Source: Kiritimatiellia bacterium
Lineage (GTDB): Bacteria; Verrucomicrobiota; Kiritimatiellia; CAIVKH01
Direction: 5' to 3'
NCBI GenBank assembly: GCA_023953695.1
Contig: JAMLJG010000013.1
Coordinates: 1-64,000 of the forward strand
DNA: 64,000 nucleotides
Of this stretch, positions 25,846-33,994 are shown one piece after another (positions within the stretch are counted from its first letter, which is position 1; each line of letters starts with the position of its first letter). The notes under the pieces were generated by a model. That model saw only the letters and a list, made by a program, of their open reading frames with translations. It ran no database searches and was not told where the DNA came from. The translations under genes and the position numbers were made by a program.

Positions 25846-27474
25846 TTATGTCCAAGTCACGAGGCGCGGGCGCGTGCCGCGCTTCTGGGTGATGTGGCCT
25901 TCGAAGTCGGGGTTCTCGCTCGGGAAGTCCTCGCGAATGTGGGCTCCGCGCGACTCTTCGCGCAAGAGAGCGCCGCGCACTGTGAGGGTGCACGCGCGAA
26001 TCATGGTGCGCAGCGGACGGCCGGCCCACCGATTGAAGAGTTCTCCATAGCGATCGCGCAGGCCGTAGAGTTCCTCCAGCGTGTCCTTCAGGGTGGGACC
26101 GTTGCGGACGATTCCAACGTGGCGCGTCATGAGTTGTGAAACCTGCTGGCGGATGTGGGTGAGCAGGACGGGGTCAATCGGCGTCGGGTCGCGCACGGGC
26201 GTATCCTGTCCGATCAGAGCGAGGGCGGGCGATTCTCCATTGACCGTCAATGCGCCTTCCACCGCGCGGCGCGAAAAGACGAGGCATTCCAGAAGTGAGT
26301 TGCTGGCGAGCCGGTTGGCCCCGTGGACGCCAGTGCAGGCGCACTCGCCGCATGCGAAGAGTCCCCAGATGCTCGTGCCCGCCATGCGGCCGGTGACGAT
26401 GCCGCCGATGGTGAAGTGCGCCGCTGGCGCGACCGGAATGAGGTCCGTTGCGATATCTATGCCGTGCTCCTTACAGAACGCGTAGACATTCGCAAATCGT
26501 TTGCGGACGTTATCGGGGTTGAGGTGGCGCATGGAGAGCCAGACGCAGGGTTGGCGCTCGCGGTTCATTTCGTGAAAAATGGCGCTGGCCACCACATCGC
26601 GCGGAGCGAGCTCTCGTTGGGGGTGATAGCGCTCCATGAAGCGCTCGCCCGCCTTGTTGAACAGCTGCCCGCCCTCGCCGCGGAGCGCTTCGCTCACCAG
26701 AAACGTCGCGCCGCTTTCGGTGTAGAGCGCGGTGGGATGGAATTGAACAAACTCCATATCGCAGACTTCGGCCCCGGCGCGATAGGCCAGGGCGATGCCA
26801 TCGCCGGAAGAGGTTGGGGGGTTGGTGGTGCGCGCGTAGTTGCCCGCCGCACCGCCGGTCGAAAGGATGGTCGCGCGCGCGGTGAAGAGCCACGGCTCGA
26901 AGCTATCGTCGTGAAACGCCATGCAGCCGAGGCAGCGGTTGTCCACCACGACGAGTTCCGCGACGGTGGTGTGTTCGAAAAGTGTGATGTTGGGATGCGC
27001 GGCGACGCGTTCGAGAAGGAATTGCGTCACCGCGCGGCCAGTCTCGTTGCCGCCCGCGTGAAGGATGCGGCGTCTGCCGTGTCCACCTTCGAGTCCGAGG
27101 GCGAGGCCCATGTGCCCTTCATCGAACTTCATGCCCCAGCGGATCAGTTCGCGCACGCGCTCGACGCCTTCGCCGACGAGGATTTCGACGGCCGCTTTTC
27201 GGCAGAGGCCGCGCCCCGCCGTGATCGTGTCGTCAAAGTGCAGAAAGGCCGAATCCTCCGGGTCAATCGCCGCCGCGATTCCGCCCTGCGCCCACCACGA
27301 GCTGCTTTGGCGTACCGATGATTTGGTCAGCAATCCCACGCGCCCGTGTTCCGCTGCTGCTGCAGCCGCGTGCAAACCGGCCAGTCCGCTCCCAATCACG
27401 AGGAAGTCAAACGCATGCCGCGGCGTATGTTGTTTTCCAAGCACGATTCGTTTCCAAAAACTGAATGGGGGCAT
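25846..27474 (-). CDS. nadB: L-aspartate oxidase NadB
   Basis: FAD-dependent enzyme that oxidises L-aspartate to iminoaspartate for NadA. 542 residues from ATG 27474, chosen because GGAGG lies about 7 bp upstream; the frame extends to 27504. The FAD-binding start is FDFLVIGSGLAGLHAAAAAAEHG; SSWWAQGGIAAAI, LEGGHGRRRILHAGGNETGRAV, VQFHPTALYTESGATFLVSEALRGEGG and CGECACTGVHGANRLASNSLLECLVFSRRA are the expected fumarate reductase/NadB motifs. It is the first gene of the leftward nad operon and is divergent from tolQ. Confidence 0.97.
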   Translation of the reverse strand: MPPFSFWKRIVLGKQHTPRHAFDFLVIGSGLAGLHAAAAAAEHGRVGLLTKSSVRQSSSWWAQGGIAAAIDPEDSAFLHFDDTITAGRGLCRKAAVEILVGEGVERVRELIRWGMKFDEGHMGLALGLEGGHGRRRILHAGGNETGRAVTQFLLERVAAHPNITLFEHTTVAELVVVDNRCLGCMAFHDDSFEPWLFTARATILSTGGAAGNYARTTNPPTSSGDGIALAYRAGAEVCDMEFVQFHPTALYTESGATFLVSEALRGEGGQLFNKAGERFMERYHPQRELAPRDVVASAIFHEMNRERQPCVWLSMRHLNPDNVRKRFANVYAFCKEHGIDIATDLIPVAPAAHFTIGGIVTGRMAGTSIWGLFACGECACTGVHGANRLASNSLLECLVFSRRAVEGALTVNGESPALALIGQDTPVRDPTPIDPVLLTHIRQQVSQLMTRHVGIVRNGPTLKDTLEELYGLRDRYGELFNRWAGRPLRTMIRACTLTVRGALLREESRGAHIREDFPSENPDFEGHITQKRGTRPRLVTWT

Positions 27475-27568
27475 CCTACGCCTCCGCTGACGAAAATCAC
27501 GCACGTTCTTCCTTTCGCGCGATGAGGATGGCGAGGAGGAATGAGAGCAAAAATTGCTCGCGTTGCAT

Positions 27569-27597
27569 TTGACCCTGGGGGTGGGGTTGTTTAGTCT
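27569..27597 (+). promoter_or_regulatory. Candidate promoter of the tol operon
   Basis: TTGACC at 27569-27574 and TAGTCT at 27592-27597 lie 17 bp apart. Transcription from near 27604 would exclude the upstream in-frame starts of tolQ and supports the TTG at 27629, which has GAGG just before it. Confidence 0.4.
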
Positions 27598-27628
27598 GCG
27601 CCCTCAACAACTCATTGCGAGGTGCCCG

Positions 27629-28372
27629 TTGACTGCTTCTTGGATTCCGCTATTTCCGTTGGCCGATTTTTTGTATGCGTTTCGCGTCAGTAGCTTCCTG
27701 TCTGGAAAGCTCATCATTTTCATTCTCTTCGGCTTCTCCATTGTCGCATGGACCGTGATGGTGTCGAAGTGGAACGAGCTTCGGCGCGCGCAGCAGGCGT
27801 CGAAACACTTTCTCAACACCTACCGTCGCGAACAGCATCCGCTCGCGCTGTTTTTGCGAAAGCAGCGAATGCCCTATAGCCCCGCGTTCACGGTGTATGA
27901 AAAGGCCTGCATGACCGTCGGCATCGAGTATGAGTCCCGCAACGCGGTGTCCGACGATCTCTTCGCAGCCGGCGGCGCCGAGGCGCGGATTCGATTGACG
28001 CCCATGCAGATTGGCACCGTCCGAAACGCAGCGGAGCGACAGAGCAACGATCAGGTTTTGGCGCTGGAAGCGCGGATGGGTTTTCTCTCCACAGCCGTCA
28101 GCGCGAGCCCGCTGCTCGGACTGCTGGGCACCGTGTGGGGCGTGTTGGATTCCTTCACGCAGATGGCGTTGCAGGGCGTCGCGAATCTTTCCGCTGTGGC
28201 GCCGGGCATCGCCAGCGCGCTGCTGACCACGGTGGTCGGTCTGCTCGTCGCGATTCCGTCCTCCATAGGCTACAACATGCTCGCCAGCAAGATCCGCGAA
28301 TTGACGGTGGAGATGGACAACTTCGCCGATGAGTTTGTCGCCGAGTTGCAGCGGCACTATGTTCGGGAATAG
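27629..28372 (+). CDS. tolQ: TolQ/ExbB-family proton channel protein
   Basis: Inner-membrane proton-channel subunit of the Tol-Pal (or Ton-like) motor. I place the start at TTG 27629 (GAGG 6 bp before; 248 residues); the frame is open back to 27554, but a candidate promoter lies between. A first membrane helix LIIFILFGFSIVAWTVMV is followed by a cytoplasmic part and two helices in the MotA/TolQ/ExbB block: STAVSASPLLGLLGTVWGVLDSF and APGIASALLTTVVGLLVAIPSSIGYN. Those are diagnostic. It is followed 8 bp later by tolR. First gene of tolQ-tolR-tolA-tolB-pal. Confidence 0.9.
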   Translation: MTASWIPLFPLADFLYAFRVSSFLSGKLIIFILFGFSIVAWTVMVSKWNELRRAQQASKHFLNTYRREQHPLALFLRKQRMPYSPAFTVYEKACMTVGIEYESRNAVSDDLFAAGGAEARIRLTPMQIGTVRNAAERQSNDQVLALEARMGFLSTAVSASPLLGLLGTVWGVLDSFTQMALQGVANLSAVAPGIASALLTTVVGLLVAIPSSIGYNMLASKIRELTVEMDNFADEFVAELQRHYVRE

Positions 28373-28380
28373 ACACGACA

Positions 28381-28800
28381 ATGGCGCGACGCACATCAGT
28401 TAAGCCCCTGCGGGAGATCAACGAGATCAACATGACTCCGTTGATTGACCTGACCTTTCTTCTGCTCATCACCTTCATCATCACGATGCCGATGCTGGAG
28501 CAGGGTATTCCGGTGAACTTGCCGCGAGGAAAGTCGCAGGATATGGATCAGACTCGCTCGCGCGTCATTACGCTCGATGCGGAGGGTCGCCTCTATCTCA
28601 ACAATGTCTCCATCGGCTTGCAGCAGCTTGGCGAGGAAATGAAATCGCTCGCGCAGAGCGAGCCGGATTTGACGGTGATGGTGCGGGCCGACGAGAAACT
28701 GGCGTATGGAAAAGTCGTCGAAGTGATGCAGACCCTGCACGGCGCGCAAGTGACCCGTCTGGCGCTGGTCACCACGCCTGATGCCAAACCGGAGCGATGA
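28381..28800 (+). CDS. tolR: TolR/ExbD-family protein
   Basis: Bitopic inner-membrane partner of TolQ, 139 residues. After a short cytoplasmic N-terminus (EINEINMTPLIDLTFLLLITFIITM) comes the single helix with the conserved Asp of the proton path (Asp in PLIDLTF), then a periplasmic domain ending TRLALVTTPDA. The block VKVMVRADEKLAYGKVVEVM-like region (TVMVRADEKLAYGKVVEVMQ) matches the family's periplasmic fold. It overlaps tolA by 4 bp (ATGA), so translation is coupled. Confidence 0.93.
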   Translation: MARRTSVKPLREINEINMTPLIDLTFLLLITFIITMPMLEQGIPVNLPRGKSQDMDQTRSRVITLDAEGRLYLNNVSIGLQQLGEEMKSLAQSEPDLTVMVRADEKLAYGKVVEVMQTLHGAQVTRLALVTTPDAKPER

Positions 28801-29540
28801 GTAATTCCAGTTTCAAGCGAACGCTGGCCACAAGCACCACGGTTCACCTTGTCATTGTGGTGCTGATTCTCGCCGTGCCATTGATCCGCAAGCTCATTCA
28901 CCCGCGCAAACCGCCGGAGATGATTACGTTTGTGGACTTGTCCGCATTGCCGCCCCCCCCGCCGCCCACGGCGGAAGTCGCGCCCGAGCCCGAGCCTGAG
29001 CCCCCCAAACCGCTGCCCGAGCCCGAGCCGCCGAAGCCCGCGCCCATTCCCGAAAAAATTGAGGAGAAGAAGCCCGCCGAAAAACCGAAGCCAGAGCAGC
29101 CCAAGATCAAGGTCAACACCAACAAAATTGTTCGGCGAGTGGACACCCCCCCTCGGCCGCAGATCCCGAATCAGCCCACTTTAACGAAGGAGCAGATACG
29201 GAAGTTGTTGGAGGCGAACGTCAAGTTTTCCAGCTCGGGCTCGTCATCCGCGACGTTCTCCGATCTTTCCCTCTATTATGCCACGGTGCGCGACGCGATG
29301 TATGGCGCGTGGAACCAGCCGAGCACCGTCGCGCGGGGTTTGGTGGCGGAGGTCTCTATTCGGGTGCAGCGCAGTGGCGCGGTCACCCAGCGTCGCCTCT
29401 CGCGCCCTTCGGGGAACAAGGTGATGGATGATTCGGTCATGCAGGCCGTCAACAGTATCTCGCGATTGCGGCCGCTGCCGGCGGAGATTCGAGACGATCC
29501 GCTCGATATCACCATCGAGTTTGTGGTGGGCGATGGATGA
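28797..29540 (+). CDS. tolA: TolA/TonB-like energy transducer
   Basis: 247 residues: a cytoplasmic tip, one membrane helix (TTVHLVIVVLILAVPLI), a long Pro/Glu/Lys-rich periplasmic linker (PPPPPP, then repeated PEPEPPKP and EEKKPAEKPK) of about 90 residues, and a C-terminal domain of about 95 residues (YYATVRDAMYGAWNQPSTVARGLVAEVSIRVQRSGAV to DPLDITIEFVVG) of the TonB_C/TolA type. It links the TolQR motor to TolB/Pal or to an outer-membrane receptor. Its place between tolR and tolB favours TolA, while the Pro-rich linker rather than an alpha-helical domain II is TonB-like. The stop is followed by the palindrome array. Confidence 0.82.
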   Translation: MSNSSFKRTLATSTTVHLVIVVLILAVPLIRKLIHPRKPPEMITFVDLSALPPPPPPTAEVAPEPEPEPPKPLPEPEPPKPAPIPEKIEEKKPAEKPKPEQPKIKVNTNKIVRRVDTPPRPQIPNQPTLTKEQIRKLLEANVKFSSSGSSSATFSDLSLYYATVRDAMYGAWNQPSTVARGLVAEVSIRVQRSGAVTQRRLSRPSGNKVMDDSVMQAVNSISRLRPLPAEIRDDPLDITIEFVVGDG

Positions 29541-29571
29541 CGCGCGCGGCGAGGAGCGATACGACGATTTT

Positions 29572-29681
29572 TTCCAAGCGTTGGAAATCGGTTTGCGGTA
29601 AAGTTCCAAGCCTTGGAACTTTTGCGCCGCTTTTTTCCAATCCTTGGAAGCGGCGCGAGCGAGTTTTTCCAAGCGTTGGAA
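29572..29681. repeat. Array of four 15-bp TTCCAA-N3-TTGGAA palindromes at 31-32 bp spacing
   Basis: Copies: TTCCAAGCGTTGGAA (29572-29586), TTCCAAGCCTTGGAA (29604-29618), TTCCAATCCTTGGAA (29635-29649) and TTCCAAGCGTTGGAA (29667-29681). Start-to-start distances are 32, 31 and 32 bp, with linkers of 17, 16 and 17 bp that do not match each other. The second copy extends to a perfect 23-bp palindrome (29600-29622). The third sits between inverted arms GCGCCGC (29624-29630) and GCGGCGC (29650-29656). The array fills the tolA-tolB gap and ends about 14 bp before the tolB ribosome site. A pair with the same geometry is found at 7080-7126. Confidence 0.95.
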
Positions 29682-29706
29682 GTTTTCGATTTTGAGGATG
29701 TGCAGA

Positions 29707-30894
29707 ATGAAGCGTTTGTTGGTGGTGTTGGTGTTTTTGTGCGCGGTGGGGTTGGCTTCGGCGCAGGTGCGGGTGGTCAAGAGCGCGGGGCAGAAGACGT
29801 CCATTGATTGGTCGGCCTATCAGGCGGGCGATGCGGTGGGACAGACGTTTATCAAGGTGTTGGGCGATGATTTGTTGCGCTCGGGTTGGTTCACGCGGGG
29901 GACGCCGGGTCAGGCGGAGTTGGCGCTGACGGGGCAAGCGGGGCAGGGTGGCGCGCAGGCGATTGTGTATGAGCGGGCGGCGCGGCAGCAGGTGTATGGG
30001 AAGCGGTATCCGCTCTCGGCGCAGGATGCGCGGCGGGTGGCGCATGTGGTGGCGGACGAGATTGTGGCGGCGGTGACGGGGAAGCGCGGTATTGCGTCGG
30101 GCCGAATTGCGCTGGTGGGGACGCGGACGGGGAAGAAGGAATTGTATTTGATGGATGCAGATGGCCATGGGCTGCAGCAGTTGACGCGCGACAACTCGGT
30201 GAGCATTGCGCCGAATTGGGGGCCGGGTGGGCGGCAGTTGGTTTATACGTCGTATCTGAAAGGGTTCCCGGACATTTTTCTGATTGAGGTGGCGTCGGGC
30301 GCGCGGCGTCGGGTGGCCTATTATTCGGGGCTGAACACGGGGGGTGCGATTTCACCGGATGGGCGACAGATGGCGATGGTGTTGTCGAAGGATGGGAATC
30401 CGGAGTTGTATGTGCGGGATTTGAATGGTGGGCAGTTGACGCGGCTGACGCAGACGCAGCGTTCGGCGGAGGCGAGTCCGTCGTGGTCGCCGGATGGGCG
30501 GCAGATTGTGTATGTGTCGGATCAGTCGGGTTCGCCGCAGCTCTATATTGTGAGTCGCAGTGGCGGGGCGCCGCGCCGTTTGACGAGTCGGGGTTCGCAG
30601 AATGTCGCGCCGGATTGGGGCGCGAACAATGCGATTGCGTATGCGAGCCTTTTTGGCGGGCGTTGGAACATTTCGATTGCGGATCCGAATGGAGGCGAGC
30701 CTCGGCAGATTACGCCGGGGGATGCTGATTATGAGGATCCGAGTTGGGCGTCCGATGGGCGTCATCTTGTGGCGGGTCGGGCGGTTCGCTATGCATCGCG
30801 GGTGGTCTTGCTTGACACTATGGGCGATTCCCCCATAGTTTTGACAGATTATCCAGGTGATTGGACTTCGCCCGCGTGGGCCCCGGTCCAGTGA
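29707..30894 (+). CDS. tolB: TolB beta-propeller protein
   Basis: Periplasmic partner of Pal and TolA, 395 residues from ATG 29707 (GAGGA 7 bp upstream; the frame is open further back through the palindromes, which I exclude). MKRLLVVLVFLCAVGLASAQ is a signal peptide. The N-terminal domain (to about residue 125) is followed by six-bladed propeller WD40-like/PD40 repeats such as GRIALVGTRTGKKELYLMDADGHGLQQLT, SPSWSPDGRQIVYVSDQSGSPQLYIV and DPSWASDGRHLVAGR. Followed by pal. Confidence 0.95.
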   Translation: MKRLLVVLVFLCAVGLASAQVRVVKSAGQKTSIDWSAYQAGDAVGQTFIKVLGDDLLRSGWFTRGTPGQAELALTGQAGQGGAQAIVYERAARQQVYGKRYPLSAQDARRVAHVVADEIVAAVTGKRGIASGRIALVGTRTGKKELYLMDADGHGLQQLTRDNSVSIAPNWGPGGRQLVYTSYLKGFPDIFLIEVASGARRRVAYYSGLNTGGAISPDGRQMAMVLSKDGNPELYVRDLNGGQLTRLTQTQRSAEASPSWSPDGRQIVYVSDQSGSPQLYIVSRSGGAPRRLTSRGSQNVAPDWGANNAIAYASLFGGRWNISIADPNGGEPRQITPGDADYEDPSWASDGRHLVAGRAVRYASRVVLLDTMGDSPIVLTDYPGDWTSPAWAPVQ

Positions 30895-30912
30895 GGAAGG
30901 GTCGGTTTGATT

Positions 30913-30931
30913 TGCGCAGATGATCTGCGCA
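30913..30931. promoter_or_regulatory. Perfect 19-bp palindrome directly before the pal ribosome site
   Basis: TGCGCAGATGATCTGCGCA, two 9-bp arms around a single central base, lies 18 bp past the tolB stop and 1 bp before the pal GGAGG. A DNA-binding dimer or a tolB-pal transcript hairpin next to the ribosome site could use it. No other copy was noticed in the window. Confidence 0.6.
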
Positions 30932-30943
30932 CGGAGGTATGGT

Positions 30944-31462
30944 GTGAAAAGCGTGTGGAAGTTTGGTTTGTTGGTTGTGATGGTGTCGGCGGTCGCACTG
31001 ACGGGCTGCAAAAAGAAGCCGAAGAATGGTCCCGGCGTCGGCGGCATTGACGGCGTGGGCGGCGTGATGGGTTCGGATCTCTATGGCGATGGCCTCGGAG
31101 CGCGTCCGGACAATCTGACGGAAATTGCGAGCCAGTTCGGTTCGGTGTACTTCGAATTCGACAGTGCGCAGGTGAATCCGGGCGAGCGCTCGAAGGTGGA
31201 AGCGGTGGCGCAGTATCTGAGTTCGCACGCGGCGGTTGGCGTGATCGTTGAAGGTCACGGCGATGAGCGCGGAAGCAACGAGTACAACCTTGCGTTGGGC
31301 GAGCGCCGTGCGTTGGCTGTGCGCGCCTATCTGGTGAGCCTGGGCATTGACGCGGGTCGCGTGCAGACGAAGAGCTATGGCGAAGAGCGCCCGGTTGCGC
31401 TGGGCCACGACGAGGCGTCGTGGGCGCAGAATCGCCGCGCGGACTTCCAGTTGTTTCAATAG
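30944..31462 (+). CDS. pal: Peptidoglycan-associated lipoprotein Pal
   Basis: Outer-membrane lipoprotein that binds peptidoglycan, 172 residues from GTG 30944, selected because GGAGG lies 6 bp before it; an ATG at 30920 falls inside the upstream palindrome. The lipobox is ALTGC with Cys22. The C-terminal OmpA-like domain runs from about 60: SVYFEFDSAQVNPGERSKVEAVAQYL, IVEGHGDERGSNEYNLALGERRALAVRAYL (peptidoglycan-binding region), and SYGEERPVALGHDEASWAQNRRADF at the end. A strong terminator follows 25 bp downstream, so pal ends the operon. Confidence 0.95.
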   Translation: MKSVWKFGLLVVMVSAVALTGCKKKPKNGPGVGGIDGVGGVMGSDLYGDGLGARPDNLTEIASQFGSVYFEFDSAQVNPGERSKVEAVAQYLSSHAAVGVIVEGHGDERGSNEYNLALGERRALAVRAYLVSLGIDAGRVQTKSYGEERPVALGHDEASWAQNRRADFQLFQ

Positions 31463-31486
31463 GACCGCTTAGTGGTTTCGCGAAGG

Positions 31487-31520
31487 CCGCCGCGCTCGTT
31501 GAGCGCGGCGGTTTTCATTT
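31487..31520 (+). terminator. Rho-independent terminator after pal
   Basis: An 11-bp perfect GC-rich stem (31487-31497 with 31501-31511), a 3-nt loop GTT, then TTTTCATTTT. It follows the pal stop by about 25 bp and closes the tol operon before tatA. Confidence 0.9.
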
Positions 31521-31656
31521 TAACTGTTGCGAGGGGACGCTTCCCTGATGGGGGTTGGGGCGCGGGTGCGAAAGAGGATGCGACAACAGCTTGCGCGGCC
31601 TGCGTGAACGTGGTGACATGGGCGGCATGACGGTCTTGGCATTTTTAGGAGGTGCG

Positions 31657-31902
31657 ATGGCTGGCAGCGAGGTGATGCTCGTGCTGCTGGTTGCGCTTCT
31701 TTTGTTTGGTTCCAAGAACTTGCCGGGCATTGCGCGAACGATTGGGAAGACGCTGGAGCAAATCCGGCGGGCGGCGAATGATGTGCGCGACGAGGTGATG
31801 AAGGCGGAGGAGGATTCTGCGGAGGCGAAGAAGCCGGAGGTTCCGAAGCTGCCGCAGCCTCGGCCGCCGGAGGAGGGCGCGGATGAGCGGGTTTCGCGCT
31901 GA
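31657..31902 (+). CDS. tatA: Twin-arginine translocase subunit TatA/E
   Basis: Pore-forming inner-membrane subunit of the Tat pathway for folded proteins. I start it at ATG 31657 because AGGAGG ends 4-5 bp upstream; the frame runs back to 31555. This gives 81 residues: the hydrophobic helix SEVMLVLLVALLLFGSKNLPGIARTIGKTL with the conserved FGSKNLP hinge, an amphipathic helix, then a short Glu/Lys/Pro-rich tail. No TatB is visible here, so TatA may serve both roles. It overlaps tatC by 20 bp. Confidence 0.9.
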   Translation: MAGSEVMLVLLVALLLFGSKNLPGIARTIGKTLEQIRRAANDVRDEVMKAEEDSAEAKKPEVPKLPQPRPPEEGADERVSR

Positions 31903-32644
31903 TCCGGCGCACGAGCGAAAGCCGTTTCTGGCGCATTTGGAAGATTTGCGCCACGTCTTGCTGCGGAGCGCCGCTGTGTTGGCGGTGGGAATGGGCGCTG
32001 CGCTTTTTTTTACGCCGAGCATTTTGGCGGCGCTGAAGGCGCCGCTGAAGGGACTGGTGGAAAATCCGGATTCGTTTCTGCGCTCGATTGAGGTGGCGGG
32101 CGCGTTCACGGCGACGTTGCGGATTGCGTTTTGGAGCGGATTGGTGGTTTCGGCGCCGTTCCTGGTGCTGATCGTTGGGGCTTATTTGTTGCCGGTGATG
32201 ACGCCGAAGGAGCGTCGCGCGGTTTCCGGCGTTGGGGTGGCGAGTGTCCTTCTGTTTGCGGGTGGGGTGGCGATGGGCTATCGCTTCACGCTACCGTTTG
32301 CGCTGCAGGCAATGTTTGCGCTGCATGCGTGGCTGGGGATTGCGGCGGAGTGGACGTTGACGAGTTATGTGACGTTTGCGACGCAGGTGTTGGTGGCGTT
32401 TGGCCTGGCGTTTGAGTTGCCGGTGGTGATTCTGATTTTGGGGCGGTTGCAGATTGTGACGTCGCAGTGGTTGAGGACCTATCGCCGACATGCGATTGTG
32501 GTTATTCTTATCATCGCTGCGATCCTGACGCCGCCGGATGTGTTCACGCAGATGCTGATGGGGATTCCGCTGATTGCGATGTATGAGGCGTGCATTTGGT
32601 TGATCTGGAGTTGGGAGCGGGCCGATAGGCGGAGTGGAACATGA
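31883..32644 (+). CDS. tatC: Twin-arginine translocase subunit TatC
   Basis: Receptor subunit for Tat signal peptides, 253 residues with six predicted membrane helices. The conserved N-terminal HLEDLRHVLLRS occurs near residues 18-29, with PFLVLIVGAYLLPVMTPKERRAV after the second helix and the loop containing FELPVVILILGRLQIVTSQWLR. It starts inside tatA and its stop overlaps the next ATG by 4 bp, so tatA, tatC and the first mutase-like gene are coupled. Strong GGAGGAGGG upstream. Confidence 0.94.
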   Translation: MSGFRADPAHERKPFLAHLEDLRHVLLRSAAVLAVGMGAALFFTPSILAALKAPLKGLVENPDSFLRSIEVAGAFTATLRIAFWSGLVVSAPFLVLIVGAYLLPVMTPKERRAVSGVGVASVLLFAGGVAMGYRFTLPFALQAMFALHAWLGIAAEWTLTSYVTFATQVLVAFGLAFELPVVILILGRLQIVTSQWLRTYRRHAIVVILIIAAILTPPDVFTQMLMGIPLIAMYEACIWLIWSWERADRRSGT

Positions 32645-33993
32645 CGTTGCGTTTGGCTAGTTTTGGAGTGCGCGGATTTGTCGGCGATTCGCTGACGCCG
32701 CGCGTTGCCATGGATTATGCCTCTGCGTTCGGCACGTTTGTGGATGGCGGGCGCGTGCTGTTGGGGCGGGATACGCGGTATTCGAGTCCGATGTTGCACT
32801 CGGCGGTGGTGGCGAGCTTGTTGAGTTGCGGGTGCGAGGTGGTGGACTTTGGGATTTGTCCGACGCCGGTGTTGCAATTCAGTGTGCGGCCGTATGGTGC
32901 GGCGGGCGCGATTTCGATCACGGGCGGCCACAATCAAATGGGCTGGAATGCGCTGACGCTGCTGGGGAGCGATGGGTCCTTTCTGGATCCGGATGTGGGC
33001 GAGGCGCTGTTGGGCACATTTCATGCGACGGATTTCCTCTTTCGCGATGCGATGAACATTGGCGCGCGCAAGGGAGTGTCGGACTATTTCCCTCCGTATC
33101 TAAAGGCGCTATCTGCGCTGGTGGATCGCGAGGCAATTCGGCGGGCGGGCTTTACGGTCTTGATGGACCCGGTGGGTGGGGCGGGTTGTCCTTTCCTGGA
33201 TGAGTTTTCCGATGAGTTTGGCTTGAAGTTGGTAGCGATCAATCAGGAACCTTCGGGCTATTTGGCGCGCGAGCCAGAGCCACGCCCGCGAACAGCGCGT
33301 CAAATGGCCTCTTTTATCCGGCATGTGAATGGTCATGTGGGATTTGTTCTGAGTAGCGATATGGGGCGCGTCTCGCTGGTGACGGAGACGGGGGAGCCGC
33401 TAAGCGAGGAGTTCACCTTGCCGCTATTGGTGCGATCGTTGCTGAAGCAGCGCGTGGGGCCGGTGGTGACGAATTGCTGCACGAGTCGGATGGTGGACGA
33501 TGTGGTGGCCGCGGCAGGCGCACCGTTGGTGAAGACGCCGGTGGGGCAGGCGTATGTGGCGGCGCGGATGACCGATGAGCAGGCGCGCGTGGGCGGCGAG
33601 GGCAGCGGAAGCATCGCTGTGCCCGCGTTCAGCCGTGGCTTTGATGGCTTCCTGGCGATGGCGCTGGTGCTGGAGACGATGGCGCATAGTGGGGAGTCGT
33701 TGGCGACACTTGTTCGGTCTCTGCCACGTTATCACATGGTTAAGAAGAGCGCGGTGAGTGGATCGCGTACGGCGTATCTCGTGTTGGATCAGTTCTTGGG
33801 AGAGATTGGATCTTTTGGCGCGGAGTCGGTGGATTTGACAGATGGCGTACGACTGGATTGGGCGGATGGTTGGCTGCATGCGCGCGTGTCGCACACGGAG
33901 CAGTTGATTCGGGTGTTGTCGGAGGCGCGTACGCGCGAGGTGGCGGAGCGTCGCGCGGAAGAGGCGCTGCGCCTGATTGGGCAGGGGCTGTGA
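32641..33993 (+). CDS. Phosphohexomutase-like protein lacking catalytic residues (probable pseudoenzyme)
   Basis: 450 residues of the alpha-D-phosphohexomutase fold (PGM/PMM/GlmM family). The first domain begins LRLASFGVRGFVGDSLTPRVAMDY, as in GlmM-type enzymes. The catalytic Ser loop TASHN is altered to TGGHN (Thr94-Gly95-Gly96-His97-Asn98), so the phosphorylated serine is replaced by glycine. The metal site DPDGDR is SSDMGR at 238-243, leaving one of three aspartates. The sugar loop GGEGSGS and the phosphate loop RVSHTEQ (usual RxSxTEP) are only partly changed. Phosphotransfer is therefore very unlikely; sugar or protein binding may remain. It overlaps tatC by 4 bp and lies 1 bp before an intact paralogue. 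Reading frame is clean, with no stop or shift. Confidence 0.88.
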   Translation: MTLRLASFGVRGFVGDSLTPRVAMDYASAFGTFVDGGRVLLGRDTRYSSPMLHSAVVASLLSCGCEVVDFGICPTPVLQFSVRPYGAAGAISITGGHNQMGWNALTLLGSDGSFLDPDVGEALLGTFHATDFLFRDAMNIGARKGVSDYFPPYLKALSALVDREAIRRAGFTVLMDPVGGAGCPFLDEFSDEFGLKLVAINQEPSGYLAREPEPRPRTARQMASFIRHVNGHVGFVLSSDMGRVSLVTETGEPLSEEFTLPLLVRSLLKQRVGPVVTNCCTSRMVDDVVAAAGAPLVKTPVGQAYVAARMTDEQARVGGEGSGSIAVPAFSRGFDGFLAMALVLETMAHSGESLATLVRSLPRYHMVKKSAVSGSRTAYLVLDQFLGEIGSFGAESVDLTDGVRLDWADGWLHARVSHTEQLIRVLSEARTREVAERRAEEALRLIGQGL

Positions 33994-33994
33994 G

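Noticed and set aside
29572-29681. The TTCCAA-N3-TTGGAA array as a CRISPR
   Set aside because: The repeats are only 15 bp and palindromic, the linkers are 16-17 bp, there are no cas genes, and the same unit occurs at two other intergenic sites.
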